From contig NZ_QPGB01000003.1 of NCBI RefSeq assembly GCF_003335215.1, positions 186,001 through 250,000 of the forward strand: a stretch of DNA of 64,000 nucleotides. The letters run 5' to 3'. The stretch is from Parvibium lacunae (GTDB lineage: Bacteria > Pseudomonadota > Gammaproteobacteria > Burkholderiales > Burkholderiaceae_D). This document shows positions 55,222 through 64,000 of this stretch, piece after piece (positions within the stretch are counted from its first letter, which is position 1; each line of letters begins with the position of its first letter). A model generated the notes under the pieces. The model made no database searches, was not told where the DNA came from, and saw only the letters and a program-made list of their open reading frames with translations. The translations under genes were made by a program, and so were the position numbers.

Positions 55222-56043
55222 ATGGCTAGTACTCACTCTCCTCGCCGTCGTGCCCATACTCGCCATACAGCTCAAACCCAAATTCAAGTATTGGGATGCA
55301 GTGGTGGTATTGGTGGGCCGCATTTACGGACAACGGCTTTGCTGGTGGATCATGATGTGTTGATTGATGCCGGGACGGGGGTGGGTGATTTAAGTCTGGG
55401 TGAGTTAAGCCTTATCGACCATATTTTTCTGACGCACTGCCATCTTGACCATGTCGTATCAATTCCGCTAATGGTCGATAGTGTCGGTAGCATGCGGACC
55501 CGCCCCCTCACCGTTCACGCTTTGCCCGCGACCATTGAGGTGTTGAAACAGCATCTGTTTAATTGGTCGATATGGCCCGATTTCACGCAGATCCCCAGCC
55601 CAACTAATCCTTATCTGATTTTTGAACCGCTCGAAATCGGGGATGAAATTACCCTGAATCAACGGACTTTCACCGTACTACCTGCGGTACATACCGTGCC
55701 AGCTTGTGGGTATGCCGTCCGCAATACCACCAGTGCGCTGGTTTTTAGCGGAGACACGGGGCCGAATCCGGCACTCTGGCCCATCCTCAATCAAATGCCT
55801 GATCTACGTTATCTATTGATTGAAACGGCTTTTTGTAACCGTGAAAAAGCGCTCGCAACGCTCTCTCAACATTTGTGTCCTCAACTCCTTGCGCAAGAAC
55901 TCGCGCAGTTAACCCAGCCAGTCCGTGTTTTCATCAGCCACCTTAAACCTGGCGAAGTGGAATTAACGATGGAAGAGGTGTTGCATGATGCTCAAGCATG
56001 GGCTCCGCAAATGCTACAGAACGGTATGATTTTCACCTTATAG
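55222..56043 (+). CDS. Class II 3',5'-cyclic-nucleotide phosphodiesterase
   Basis: Metallo-beta-lactamase-fold phosphodiesterase of 273 residues. The opening IQVLGCSGGIGGPHLRTTALLVDHDVLIDAGTGV and the metal motif THCHLDHVVSIP (His72, His74, Asp76, His77) match class II cAMP phosphodiesterases. FSGDTGPN, LIETAFCN and FISHLKPGE complete the site. ATG 55222 follows the cyclase stop by ten bases, so synthesis and breakdown of the same messenger are encoded side by side. Cyclic AMP as substrate is inferred from the neighbouring cyclase. Confidence 0.9.
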   Translation: MASTHSPRRRAHTRHTAQTQIQVLGCSGGIGGPHLRTTALLVDHDVLIDAGTGVGDLSLGELSLIDHIFLTHCHLDHVVSIPLMVDSVGSMRTRPLTVHALPATIEVLKQHLFNWSIWPDFTQIPSPTNPYLIFEPLEIGDEITLNQRTFTVLPAVHTVPACGYAVRNTTSALVFSGDTGPNPALWPILNQMPDLRYLLIETAFCNREKALATLSQHLCPQLLAQELAQLTQPVRVFISHLKPGEVELTMEEVLHDAQAWAPQMLQNGMIFTL

Positions 56044-56053
56044 GGATTTAACT

Positions 56054-57163
56054 ATGTCACAGAACACAGCTGGCCCAGCCAACCATGTATCGCTATCGTT
56101 GCCAGAGGTGGGCTTGGATAGCCGTTTTCTCATGGAGTTTGAGCCCCTCAATAAGCTCTCATCACCACGTCTGAAAGAGCTGGCGCGCTTCTGTTTCAGT
56201 GAAACAATCTCTGCGGGGAATGACCCTTTTCGTCTGCACAAAGATGGACAGCAATCAACCTTTTTGCTGAAGGGCGAGTTGCAGGTATGGCTGGCAGATG
56301 GCAGCCAGGAAATCCTTAGGGCTGGCGAAGGACGCAGTCGACACCCTCTAGATCGCACCAGTAATGTTAAGCGGGCGCTGGCATTAAGCGATATTGAAGT
56401 CGTTCGAGTCGATGATGACTTGCTCGATTTATTGATGACCTGGGACATGCTAAACCCGAGTCATACCATCCCAGCCGAAGGGAATGCCACGCCGGCCCCT
56501 GCCCATTTACAATCTGGGATTTTCACGGTTCCCCAATTGCAGCAAAGCGGTATTTTTGCGACTTTGCCGAGCGCCAATATTGATCGTTTACTACAAAAAT
56601 TTGAATCGATTGAGGTAGCAAAGGGGGAAGCCGTCATCCGCCAAGGGGATATCGGGGATTATTATTATGTGATTGAACGCGGGCGCGCTCAAGTAACCCG
56701 CTATATTGGCAATACGCAGATACAACTCGCTGAACTAGGCCCGGGTGATGCGTTTGGGGAGGAAGCATTGGTCTCGGGGGCCCGACGTAACGCTACGGTT
56801 AGTATGCTATCCGATACCGTTCTGCATCGATTAAATAAAACCGACTTTAATGAGCTGTTGCGAGCTCCCCTACTCAATGAAGTCAATTATCCGGCTGCAC
56901 AACAATTAGTCCAGGATGGCGCTTGCTGGTTAGACGTGCGTTTCCCTTCTGAATATCAGTTCGATCGGCTACCCGATGCGAAGAATATGCCACTGGGCGA
57001 ATTGCGTCATGTGTTTCACGCGCTTGACCCTAAACAAACTTATATTGTGTACTGCCAAAGTGGGCGTCGCTCTGCTGCTGCTGCATTCCTACTAACCCAG
57101 CGTGGTTTTCGTGCCTATGTGTTAAAAGGTGGGTTGTGGGAAATGCATGCACTCCAGCGTTGA
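56054..57163 (+). CDS. Cyclic-nucleotide-binding protein with rhodanese domain
   Basis: Protein of 369 residues with three parts. Residues about 30-130 resemble a degenerate cyclic-nucleotide-binding domain (PLNKLSSPRLKELARFCF). Residues about 165-275 form an intact one, with the phosphate-binding cassette GDAFGEEALVSGARRNATV keeping the Glu and Arg that contact the nucleotide. Residues about 275-369 form a rhodanese domain with the active Cys in VYCQSGRRSAAAAFL. It starts ten bases after the phosphodiesterase gene. It is the likely cAMP receptor of the operon. What the rhodanese Cys acts on is unknown. Confidence 0.92.
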   Translation: MSQNTAGPANHVSLSLPEVGLDSRFLMEFEPLNKLSSPRLKELARFCFSETISAGNDPFRLHKDGQQSTFLLKGELQVWLADGSQEILRAGEGRSRHPLDRTSNVKRALALSDIEVVRVDDDLLDLLMTWDMLNPSHTIPAEGNATPAPAHLQSGIFTVPQLQQSGIFATLPSANIDRLLQKFESIEVAKGEAVIRQGDIGDYYYVIERGRAQVTRYIGNTQIQLAELGPGDAFGEEALVSGARRNATVSMLSDTVLHRLNKTDFNELLRAPLLNEVNYPAAQQLVQDGACWLDVRFPSEYQFDRLPDAKNMPLGELRHVFHALDPKQTYIVYCQSGRRSAAAAFLLTQRGFRAYVLKGGLWEMHALQR

Positions 57164-57188
57164 ACATTAATAACCCCGAGAGATCAAC

Positions 57189-59525
57189 ATGATGCCCGCC
57201 CTCAATCTAGAAACCTTGTTTCAGAAACGCTTAGACAGTGTTAAGCAGCGTATTCGAGCGACCCGTCATGCTGATGACGTCATGCTTGAAATCAGTGCCG
57301 ATATTTGCCGGCTCTTTAACGCTGATCGCTTAACGCTCTATATCCAAGATGAGGGACCATCGATTGTCTCGCGCGTTAAAACAGGTCTGAATGCCTTCAA
57401 AGATTTGCGCTTACCCATCAATGATCAATCAATCGCGGGTTATGTTGCCCATCATCGCCGCTTAGTAAACATTCGCGATGTTTATGACAGTGCGGAACTA
57501 CAGCGATACTCTCCCAATATGCATTTTTTACGTGAGGTTGATAGACGCACGGGCTACCGGACGCGGGAGATGCTCGTTGCGCCAATCCTAGACTCAAACA
57601 ATGCGGTTCTCGGTGTGATCCAACTCATCAATAACCGCTCTGGCGAAGCATTTGGGGAGATGGAAGAAAAAGGCATCACTCAGATCGCAGAAACCTTAAC
57701 GCAAACACTGGCAACAACCCCCCAGGTCACCAGTAAAATTTTAAATAAATACGATGCCTTGATCAAAATGCAGGTGCTCGATGCAAAAACCTTGCAAGCC
57801 GCCAGCCAAGAGGCGCGCGTGGAGGGGACCAATATCGAAATTATCCTCACTGAAAATTATGGTGTCACCCGAGCGCAACTCGGGCAAGCACTCTCGCTGT
57901 TTTTTGATACTCCTTATGAACCCTATCGCAGTGAGCGCCGCGTACCCGAGGTAGCACTGCGTAAGCTGAGACGAGAATTTCTGGAAAGTACGGAGTGGCT
58001 ACCCCTTAGCATTGAAGGGGAAAGTCTGACCGTGATGACCTTAGACCCCGAGCGTCTACAATCTGCCCGCACGGTTGATAATATCTTTCAGGGTTACCAA
58101 ATTCGCTATTTGGTCACCACTGCGGTGGATTTTCAAGCAACGCTAGATCACTACTTCGGCCAATCCAAACCCAGTAATGAGTTATCAAACTTACTCTCCA
58201 ATCTCGGTGAGGATAGCGACTATGGGACTGACCATGATACGCATGTTGAAGAATTAGATGCAGCAACAGATAATGAGTTAGTCAAATTCGTGAATAAAGT
58301 GATTATGGATGCCTACCAAATGGGGGCGTCTGATATTCACATCGAACCCTATCCCGGTAAAAACAATACCGAAATCCGTTTCCGCCGCGATGGGGGTTTG
58401 CTGAACTATGCCGAGGTTCCGTATCACGTGCGGGCGCCGATGGTGACGCGCCTGAAGATCATGGCGGATCTGGATATTTCAGAAAAACGTAAACCCCAAG
58501 ATGGCAAAATCAAATTCAAAAAATATGGCGGTTTAGATATTGAGTTGCGGATTGCCACCATCCCCTCGGCAGGTGGCGTAGAAGATATTGTGATGCGGAT
58601 TCTCGCTGCAGGCGAACCGATTCCGCTCGAGCAGCTCGGCCTCACTACTCACAACCGAGAACGCTTGGTCGATGTGGTCAGCAAGCCCTATGGTTTATTC
58701 TTTGTGTGCGGCCCGACTGGCTCAGGCAAAACTACGACGCTGCATTCCATTCTCGGCCATCTCAACACACCCGAAACCAAAATCTGGACGGCAGAAGACC
58801 CCGTAGAAATTACCCAAAAAGGCTTGCGCCAAGTACAAGTAAACCGCAAAGCTGGTTTGGATTTCGCCACCGTCATGCGCGCTTTTTTGCGGGCGGACCC
58901 TGACATTATCATGGTCGGTGAAATGCGCGATGCTGAAACCACCTCCATCGGCATTGAAGCGTCTCTCACCGGTCACCTCGTGTTCGCCACGCTTCATACG
59001 AATAGCGCCCCCGAATCTATTACGCGTCTACTCGACATGGGGATGGATCCGTTTAACTTTGGTGATGCCTTGCTCGGCGTGCTGGCGCAGCGCTTGGCTA
59101 AACGCCTTTGCTCAAAGTGTAAAGAAGCCTATCAACCCACCCCTGATGACATCAAAGCCTTCATCAGCGAATATGCGGATGAACTCCGCCATACCCCAGC
59201 CTGGCAAAAAGACCCGAATGGCGAAGCCAAACGTTTATATGAGCGTTGGGTGAAGGAGTATGGCACGGATGGCAAGCTCACCCTCTACCGCGCTAAGGGT
59301 TGCAGTCACTGCAACGATACCGGCTACCGTGGTCGTGTGGGTTTGCATGAATTGATGACGGCCACCCCGGCACTGAAAAAACTGATTCAAGAACGCGCCC
59401 GCGTGGCTGAAATGTTTAGCACCGCCGTCGCCGAGGGCATGAGCACCCTGAAAATGGATGGCATGGAAAAAATCTTGATGGGTCTGACCGACCTTAAGCA
59501 AGTACGAGCAGTGTGTATTAAATAA
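57189..59525 (+). CDS. GspE/PilB-family ATPase with N-terminal GAF domain
   Basis: Secretion/pilus assembly ATPase of 778 residues. A GAF domain (about residues 20-165) precedes an MshEN-type N-domain (about 185-320, with LGQALSLFFDTPYEPYRSERRVP) and a GspE ATPase core. It has Walker A GPTGSGKTTTLHS (about 507), Asp box TAEDPVEI, Walker B DPDIIMVGEMRD (about 569), His box GHLVFATLHTN, and a tetracysteine element LCSKCKEA...GCSHCNDTG (about 640 and 703). It is the last gene of the kinase-cyclase operon, with no pilin, PilC or prepilin peptidase gene nearby. A decayed copy of its 3' end lies at 60155. Confidence 0.94.
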   Translation: MMPALNLETLFQKRLDSVKQRIRATRHADDVMLEISADICRLFNADRLTLYIQDEGPSIVSRVKTGLNAFKDLRLPINDQSIAGYVAHHRRLVNIRDVYDSAELQRYSPNMHFLREVDRRTGYRTREMLVAPILDSNNAVLGVIQLINNRSGEAFGEMEEKGITQIAETLTQTLATTPQVTSKILNKYDALIKMQVLDAKTLQAASQEARVEGTNIEIILTENYGVTRAQLGQALSLFFDTPYEPYRSERRVPEVALRKLRREFLESTEWLPLSIEGESLTVMTLDPERLQSARTVDNIFQGYQIRYLVTTAVDFQATLDHYFGQSKPSNELSNLLSNLGEDSDYGTDHDTHVEELDAATDNELVKFVNKVIMDAYQMGASDIHIEPYPGKNNTEIRFRRDGGLLNYAEVPYHVRAPMVTRLKIMADLDISEKRKPQDGKIKFKKYGGLDIELRIATIPSAGGVEDIVMRILAAGEPIPLEQLGLTTHNRERLVDVVSKPYGLFFVCGPTGSGKTTTLHSILGHLNTPETKIWTAEDPVEITQKGLRQVQVNRKAGLDFATVMRAFLRADPDIIMVGEMRDAETTSIGIEASLTGHLVFATLHTNSAPESITRLLDMGMDPFNFGDALLGVLAQRLAKRLCSKCKEAYQPTPDDIKAFISEYADELRHTPAWQKDPNGEAKRLYERWVKEYGTDGKLTLYRAKGCSHCNDTGYRGRVGLHELMTATPALKKLIQERARVAEMFSTAVAEGMSTLKMDGMEKILMGLTDLKQVRAVCIK

Positions 59526-59538
59526 GATTGGAAAGTCA

Positions 59539-60138
59539 ATGAAAAGAATATTCTCATTACTTATTACCATCGCTTTATCAGGCTGTGCTTTGGTTTCTTA
59601 TCCACCGTATACTTTCTATCAAGGTACCCCCAAAAAGATTGATGAGCTATCAACGATTAAGGTGTACCGTAGCTTTGGTGGTCCAGCCGTCTATCTTCAT
59701 TCCGTCAATTCAAAACATGTTTTTGATTTCCCAGCAATGAAAGGCTATCCTAAAGATCAAATTGAAGCCAATAGATTAGAGCCCAAAATTATTCATCTAG
59801 AGCCTGGGAACCACGTCATCAAGGCAGGATTTGTTTATGGTGATACCCCCAATAAATTTGGTACAGTGGCTTCTTTATCTCTCATTGGTGTCGCCCGTGT
59901 CAGCCTAGTTACCCTCAATCATATTGAGGAATTATCTTTTCAGACACTGCCTGGAAAAATTTATCAGATCAATTTCAATTGGGATGAGAAAAGAGGTATT
60001 GATGGCATCTCCTTATACATTAATGAATGCGATCAAACAGAAAAGATATGCACTCTACTTCCAAGCAAGGTGTTATCTAAAGAATCCAAGCTTTTGCCTG
60101 GTTTACCAAATCCACAGCAATTAATGAAAAAGGATTAA
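59539..60138 (+). CDS. Predicted lipoprotein (DUF2846-like), A+T-richer than its neighbours
   Basis: Lipoprotein of 199 residues, with a signal sequence ending in the lipobox ALSGC. The mature part (IKVYRSFGGPAVYLHSVNSKHVFDFPAMKGYPKD, LEPGNHVIKAGFVYGDTPNKF, GKIYQINFNWDEKRGIDGISLYI) looks beta-rich and resembles DUF2846-type lipoproteins that bear on tissue-like 'PEGA' folds, but I am not certain. Base composition and codon use look A+T-richer than the flanking genes. It lies between the intact GspE-type gene and a decayed copy of that gene's end, suggesting recent insertion. Confidence 0.8.
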   Translation: MKRIFSLLITIALSGCALVSYPPYTFYQGTPKKIDELSTIKVYRSFGGPAVYLHSVNSKHVFDFPAMKGYPKDQIEANRLEPKIIHLEPGNHVIKAGFVYGDTPNKFGTVASLSLIGVARVSLVTLNHIEELSFQTLPGKIYQINFNWDEKRGIDGISLYINECDQTEKICTLLPSKVLSKESKLLPGLPNPQQLMKKD

Positions 60139-60154
60139 GCGTGCACCATCTGAG

Positions 60155-60270
60155 CATTGAAAACTGGTTCAAGTGCAGGCTGTATCGCCGATAAATGCAA
60201 ACCCTGAAATGGATGGCATCGAATATCTCAGTGGACCTCACTGATTTGAAACAAGTAAGTGAGGTATACA

Positions 60271-60278
<8 letters not shown>
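60155..60278 (+). pseudogene. Decayed duplicate of the 3' end of the GspE-family ATPase gene
   Basis: This stretch matches the last part of the ATPase gene at 59369-59525, with substitutions and small deletions. GCATTGAAAACTGGTTCAAG (60154-60173) matches the ALKKLIQ region; ACCCTGAAATGGATGGCAT (60201-60219) has lost one A relative to the functional copy. The last 45 bases read [13 protein letters not shown] then stop in a shifted frame, against LTDLKQVRAVCIK in the intact gene. Its stop codon overlaps the last codons of convergent proB by eight bases. It is not translatable. Confidence 0.85.
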
Positions 60279-62579
<2,301 letters not shown>

Positions 62580-62595
62580 TCAACGTCTTTAATGG

Positions 62596-62623
62596 AAAAA
62601 GGCTTCGCACCTGCGAAGCCTTG
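62596..62623 (-). terminator. Rho-independent terminator after rpmA
   Basis: On the minus strand, AAGGCTTCGCA / TGCGAAGCCTT form an 11-bp stem with a two-base loop and a T run. It separates rplU-rpmA from obgE-proB. Confidence 0.88.
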
Positions 62624-62673
62624 AGTGTAAAACAAAGCAAGCGGTCAATTGACCAGCTTGTGTGCTTGTTTAC

Positions 62674-62931
62674 TTATGCTGCCACGACGCTCACGGTGGA
62701 ACGCTTCAATGGGCCAGTGATGCTGAACTTGACAACACCATCTGTTGTAGCAAATAGGGTGTGATCTTTACCCATACCCACATTATCGCCAGCGTGGAAT
62801 TTAGTGCCGCGTTGACGAACAATGATACTGCCTGCATTGATTTGCTGACCACCGTAAACTTTTACACCCAGTCGTTTGGCTTCCGAGTCACGACCGTTTC
62901 GCGTAGAGCCGCCGCCTTTTTTCTGTGCCAT
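62674..62931 (-). CDS. rpmA: Large ribosomal subunit protein bL27
   Basis: Ribosomal protein of 85 residues at the peptidyl transferase centre. The N-terminal [29 protein letters not shown], the [15 protein letters not shown] core and [13 protein letters not shown] are universal L27 features. There is no N-terminal pro-sequence of the Firmicutes type. It follows rplU after 48 bases and precedes a strong terminator. Confidence 0.98.
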   Translation of the reverse strand: MAQKKGGGSTRNGRDSEAKRLGVKVYGGQQINAGSIIVRQRGTKFHAGDNVGMGKDHTLFATTDGVVKFSITGPLKRSTVSVVAA

Positions 62932-62979
62932 TTCCTATGCTCCTAAACTGAAAGAGGGGATCTTGATTTCACCAAACAA

Positions 62980-63294
62980 TTATCCATTGATTGCTTCAAT
63001 GCGAAGCTCGGTGTAATTTTGGCGATGGCCTTGGCGCTTTTGATAGTGCTTGCGGCGACGCATTTTAAAAATCTTCACTTTATCGTGACGGCCTTGTGAT
63101 ACTACGGTAGCCTTGATAGACGCACCGGCAACCAAAGGCGCACCAACTTTCAGTTGTTCGCCTTGCCCAACGGCAAGAATTTGGTCCAGCGTGACTTCTT
63201 GGCCAACGTCCGCAGATATCTGTTCTACTTTAATCTTTTCGCCAGCGACAACTTTGTATTGTTTGCCGCCAGTTTTTACGATCGCGTACATTGT
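62980..63294 (-). CDS. rplU: Large ribosomal subunit protein bL21
   Basis: Ribosomal protein of 104 residues that binds 23S r[26 protein letters not shown] and the basic C-terminal [31 protein letters not shown] are canonical. ATG 63294 is the family start; an in-frame start at 63375 would add 27 unmatched residues. It is the first gene of rplU-rpmA, with a consensus promoter about 130 bp upstream, leaving a long leader. Confidence 0.98.
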   Translation of the reverse strand, partial: TMYAIVKTGGKQYKVVAGEKIKVEQISADVGQEVTLDQILAVGQGEQLKVGAPLVAGASIKATVVSQGRHDKVKIFKMRRRKHYQKRQGHRQNYTELRIEAING

Positions 63295-63430
63295 TAAACC
63301 TCTGTAAATAAGTAAAAAGTGATCCCGTTTCATTTGACTCTGCCAACCAACAACGGCCATCGAGAGAACGGGCAAAGGATTAATCTTCGAGCACTGATAT
63401 TGCTAGCCCAGACTAAAACCAGAACTTAGT

Positions 63431-63459
63431 ATTATAAGAAAATAGCCGGACACTGTCAA
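63431..63459 (-). promoter_or_regulatory. Consensus sigma-70 promoter of rplU-rpmA
   Basis: On the minus strand TTGACA (63459-63454) and TATAAT (63436-63431) are separated by exactly 17 bp. This matches the sigma-70 consensus at all 12 positions. The transcript would start near 63424, giving a leader of about 130 nt before rplU. Confidence 0.9.
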
Positions 63460-63594
63460 ACCTGACCTAGTCAATCCCTTCGGTGGAAGCAAGCGAGTAA
63501 AGAACAACAGGCTATAATAGGCGACATTTGATACTTGATAAGAGCATGCCCAAGCCTAACTGGCGGGGGGCTCCTTCAACTTGACTTAATTTCA

Positions 63595-64000
63595 GTGAAC
63601 GCGCCTAACTCTGATTCCTTTACCGCTCCCTCTGCGACGGCTATTTTTGCAGCAATTGCACCCGACATGGCGGCGGTTGACGAGGTCATACGTAAGCGCC
63701 TACTCTCGGAAATACCTTTAATTAGCCAAGTTGGCGATTATATTATCAGCGCGGGGGGGAAGCGTTTACGCCCTGCCTTACTGCTATTGCTGGCACAGGC
63801 ACTCGGCTACCAGCCAGCCCAAGAACAGCACGACACACCCAAATTACATACACTTGCGGCGGTAATCGAGTTTATTCATACTGCAACGCTGCTGCATGAT
63901 GATGTGGTCGATGAATCCGCCCTACGTCGCGGCCGAGCAACCGCAAATGCCTTATTTGGTAATGCTGCCTCCGTTCTAGTTGGCGACTTCCTTTACTCAC
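63595..64000 (+). CDS. ispB: Polyprenyl (octaprenyl) diphosphate synthase, cut by the window edge
   Basis: N-terminal 135 residues of a trans-isoprenyl diphosphate synthase that makes the ubiquinone side chain. GTG 63595 opens the frame, with no in-frame ATG before 63669. The conserved GGKRLRPALLLL lies at about residue 57, and the first Asp-rich motif LLHDDVVDESALRRGRATAN at about residue 100 has the DDxxD pattern. The gene runs off the right end without a stop codon. Its divergent position to rplU-rpmA is standard for ispB in proteobacteria. A TATAAT at 63513-63518 is a candidate -10 element. Confidence 0.93.
   Translation, partial: MNAPNSDSFTAPSATAIFAAIAPDMAAVDEVIRKRLLSEIPLISQVGDYIISAGGKRLRPALLLLLAQALGYQPAQEQHDTPKLHTLAAVIEFIHTATLLHDDVVDESALRRGRATANALFGNAASVLVGDFLYS

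Noticed and set aside
63546-63584. Twelve-codon leader peptide before ispB
   Set aside because: It begins with ATG and ends at a TGA, but has no ribosome binding site or regulatory pattern.

Overview
The window reads as one contiguous chromosomal segment of a betaproteobacterium. The content suggests a Neisseriales- or Burkholderiales-like organism, which is inference from gene content and synteny with no search run: metX-metW, an SAH riboswitch before ahcY-metF, mlaA inside the mla operon, yqjD-yqjE-yqjK, and ispB divergent from rplU-rpmA-obgE. Coding density is high. No tRNA, rRNA, CRISPR array, insertion sequence or prophage was seen. The window cuts ispB at its right edge and starts just upstream of groES.

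Layout. 1-4.2 kb: groES-groEL, an HU gene, a DUF1415 gene and a ferredoxin-NADP reductase. 4.2-8.3 kb (minus): mlaF-E-D-A-C-B, the phospholipid transport system that keeps the outer membrane asymmetric. 8.3-10.3 kb (plus): metX-metW behind a SAM-II-like riboswitch and an intrinsic terminator. 10.3-25.9 kb (minus): a complete aryl polyene (APE) pigment cluster in the canonical apeC-to-apeR order. Its GT/acyltransferase step is split into two genes, and two unrecognised secreted proteins are associated with it. 26.0-30.5 kb: a LysR regulator divergent from gcvH-gcvP (glycine cleavage), with several half-sites in the shared intergenic region. 30.5-33.7 kb (minus): yqjD-yqjE-yqjK, dacB (PBP4) and a lipoprotein. 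33.9-38.0 kb (plus): an operon of a small membrane protein, a DUF2141 protein, a Tat-exported carotenoid-oxygenase-family enzyme, and a LytS/LytTR two-component pair.

38.1-42.5 kb (plus): glnS, then ahcY-metF under an SAH riboswitch. With metX this gives RNA control by both SAM and SAH over the methyl cycle. 42.6-45.6 kb: a DUF3391/HD-GYP protein with a changed HD motif, overlapping an EAL phosphodiesterase (c-di-GMP turnover). 45.6-48.4 kb: 5-formyl-THF cyclo-ligase and a divergent Slt70-type lytic transglycosylase. 48.7-59.5 kb (plus): the most unusual region, a tight seven-gene operon. It encodes a CHASE2 Ser/Thr kinase, a PP2C phosphatase, an FHA protein, a CHASE2 adenylate cyclase, a class II cAMP phosphodiesterase, a cyclic-nucleotide-binding/rhodanese protein and a GAF-GspE/PilB ATPase. 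It looks like a self-contained circuit (phosphorylation writer, eraser and reader; cAMP maker, degrader and sensor) with a pilus/secretion motor as output. Next come an A+T-richer lipoprotein gene and a decayed second copy of the 3' end of the ATPase gene. 60.3-63.4 kb (minus): rplU-rpmA, obgE and proB. ispB starts divergently at 63.6 kb.
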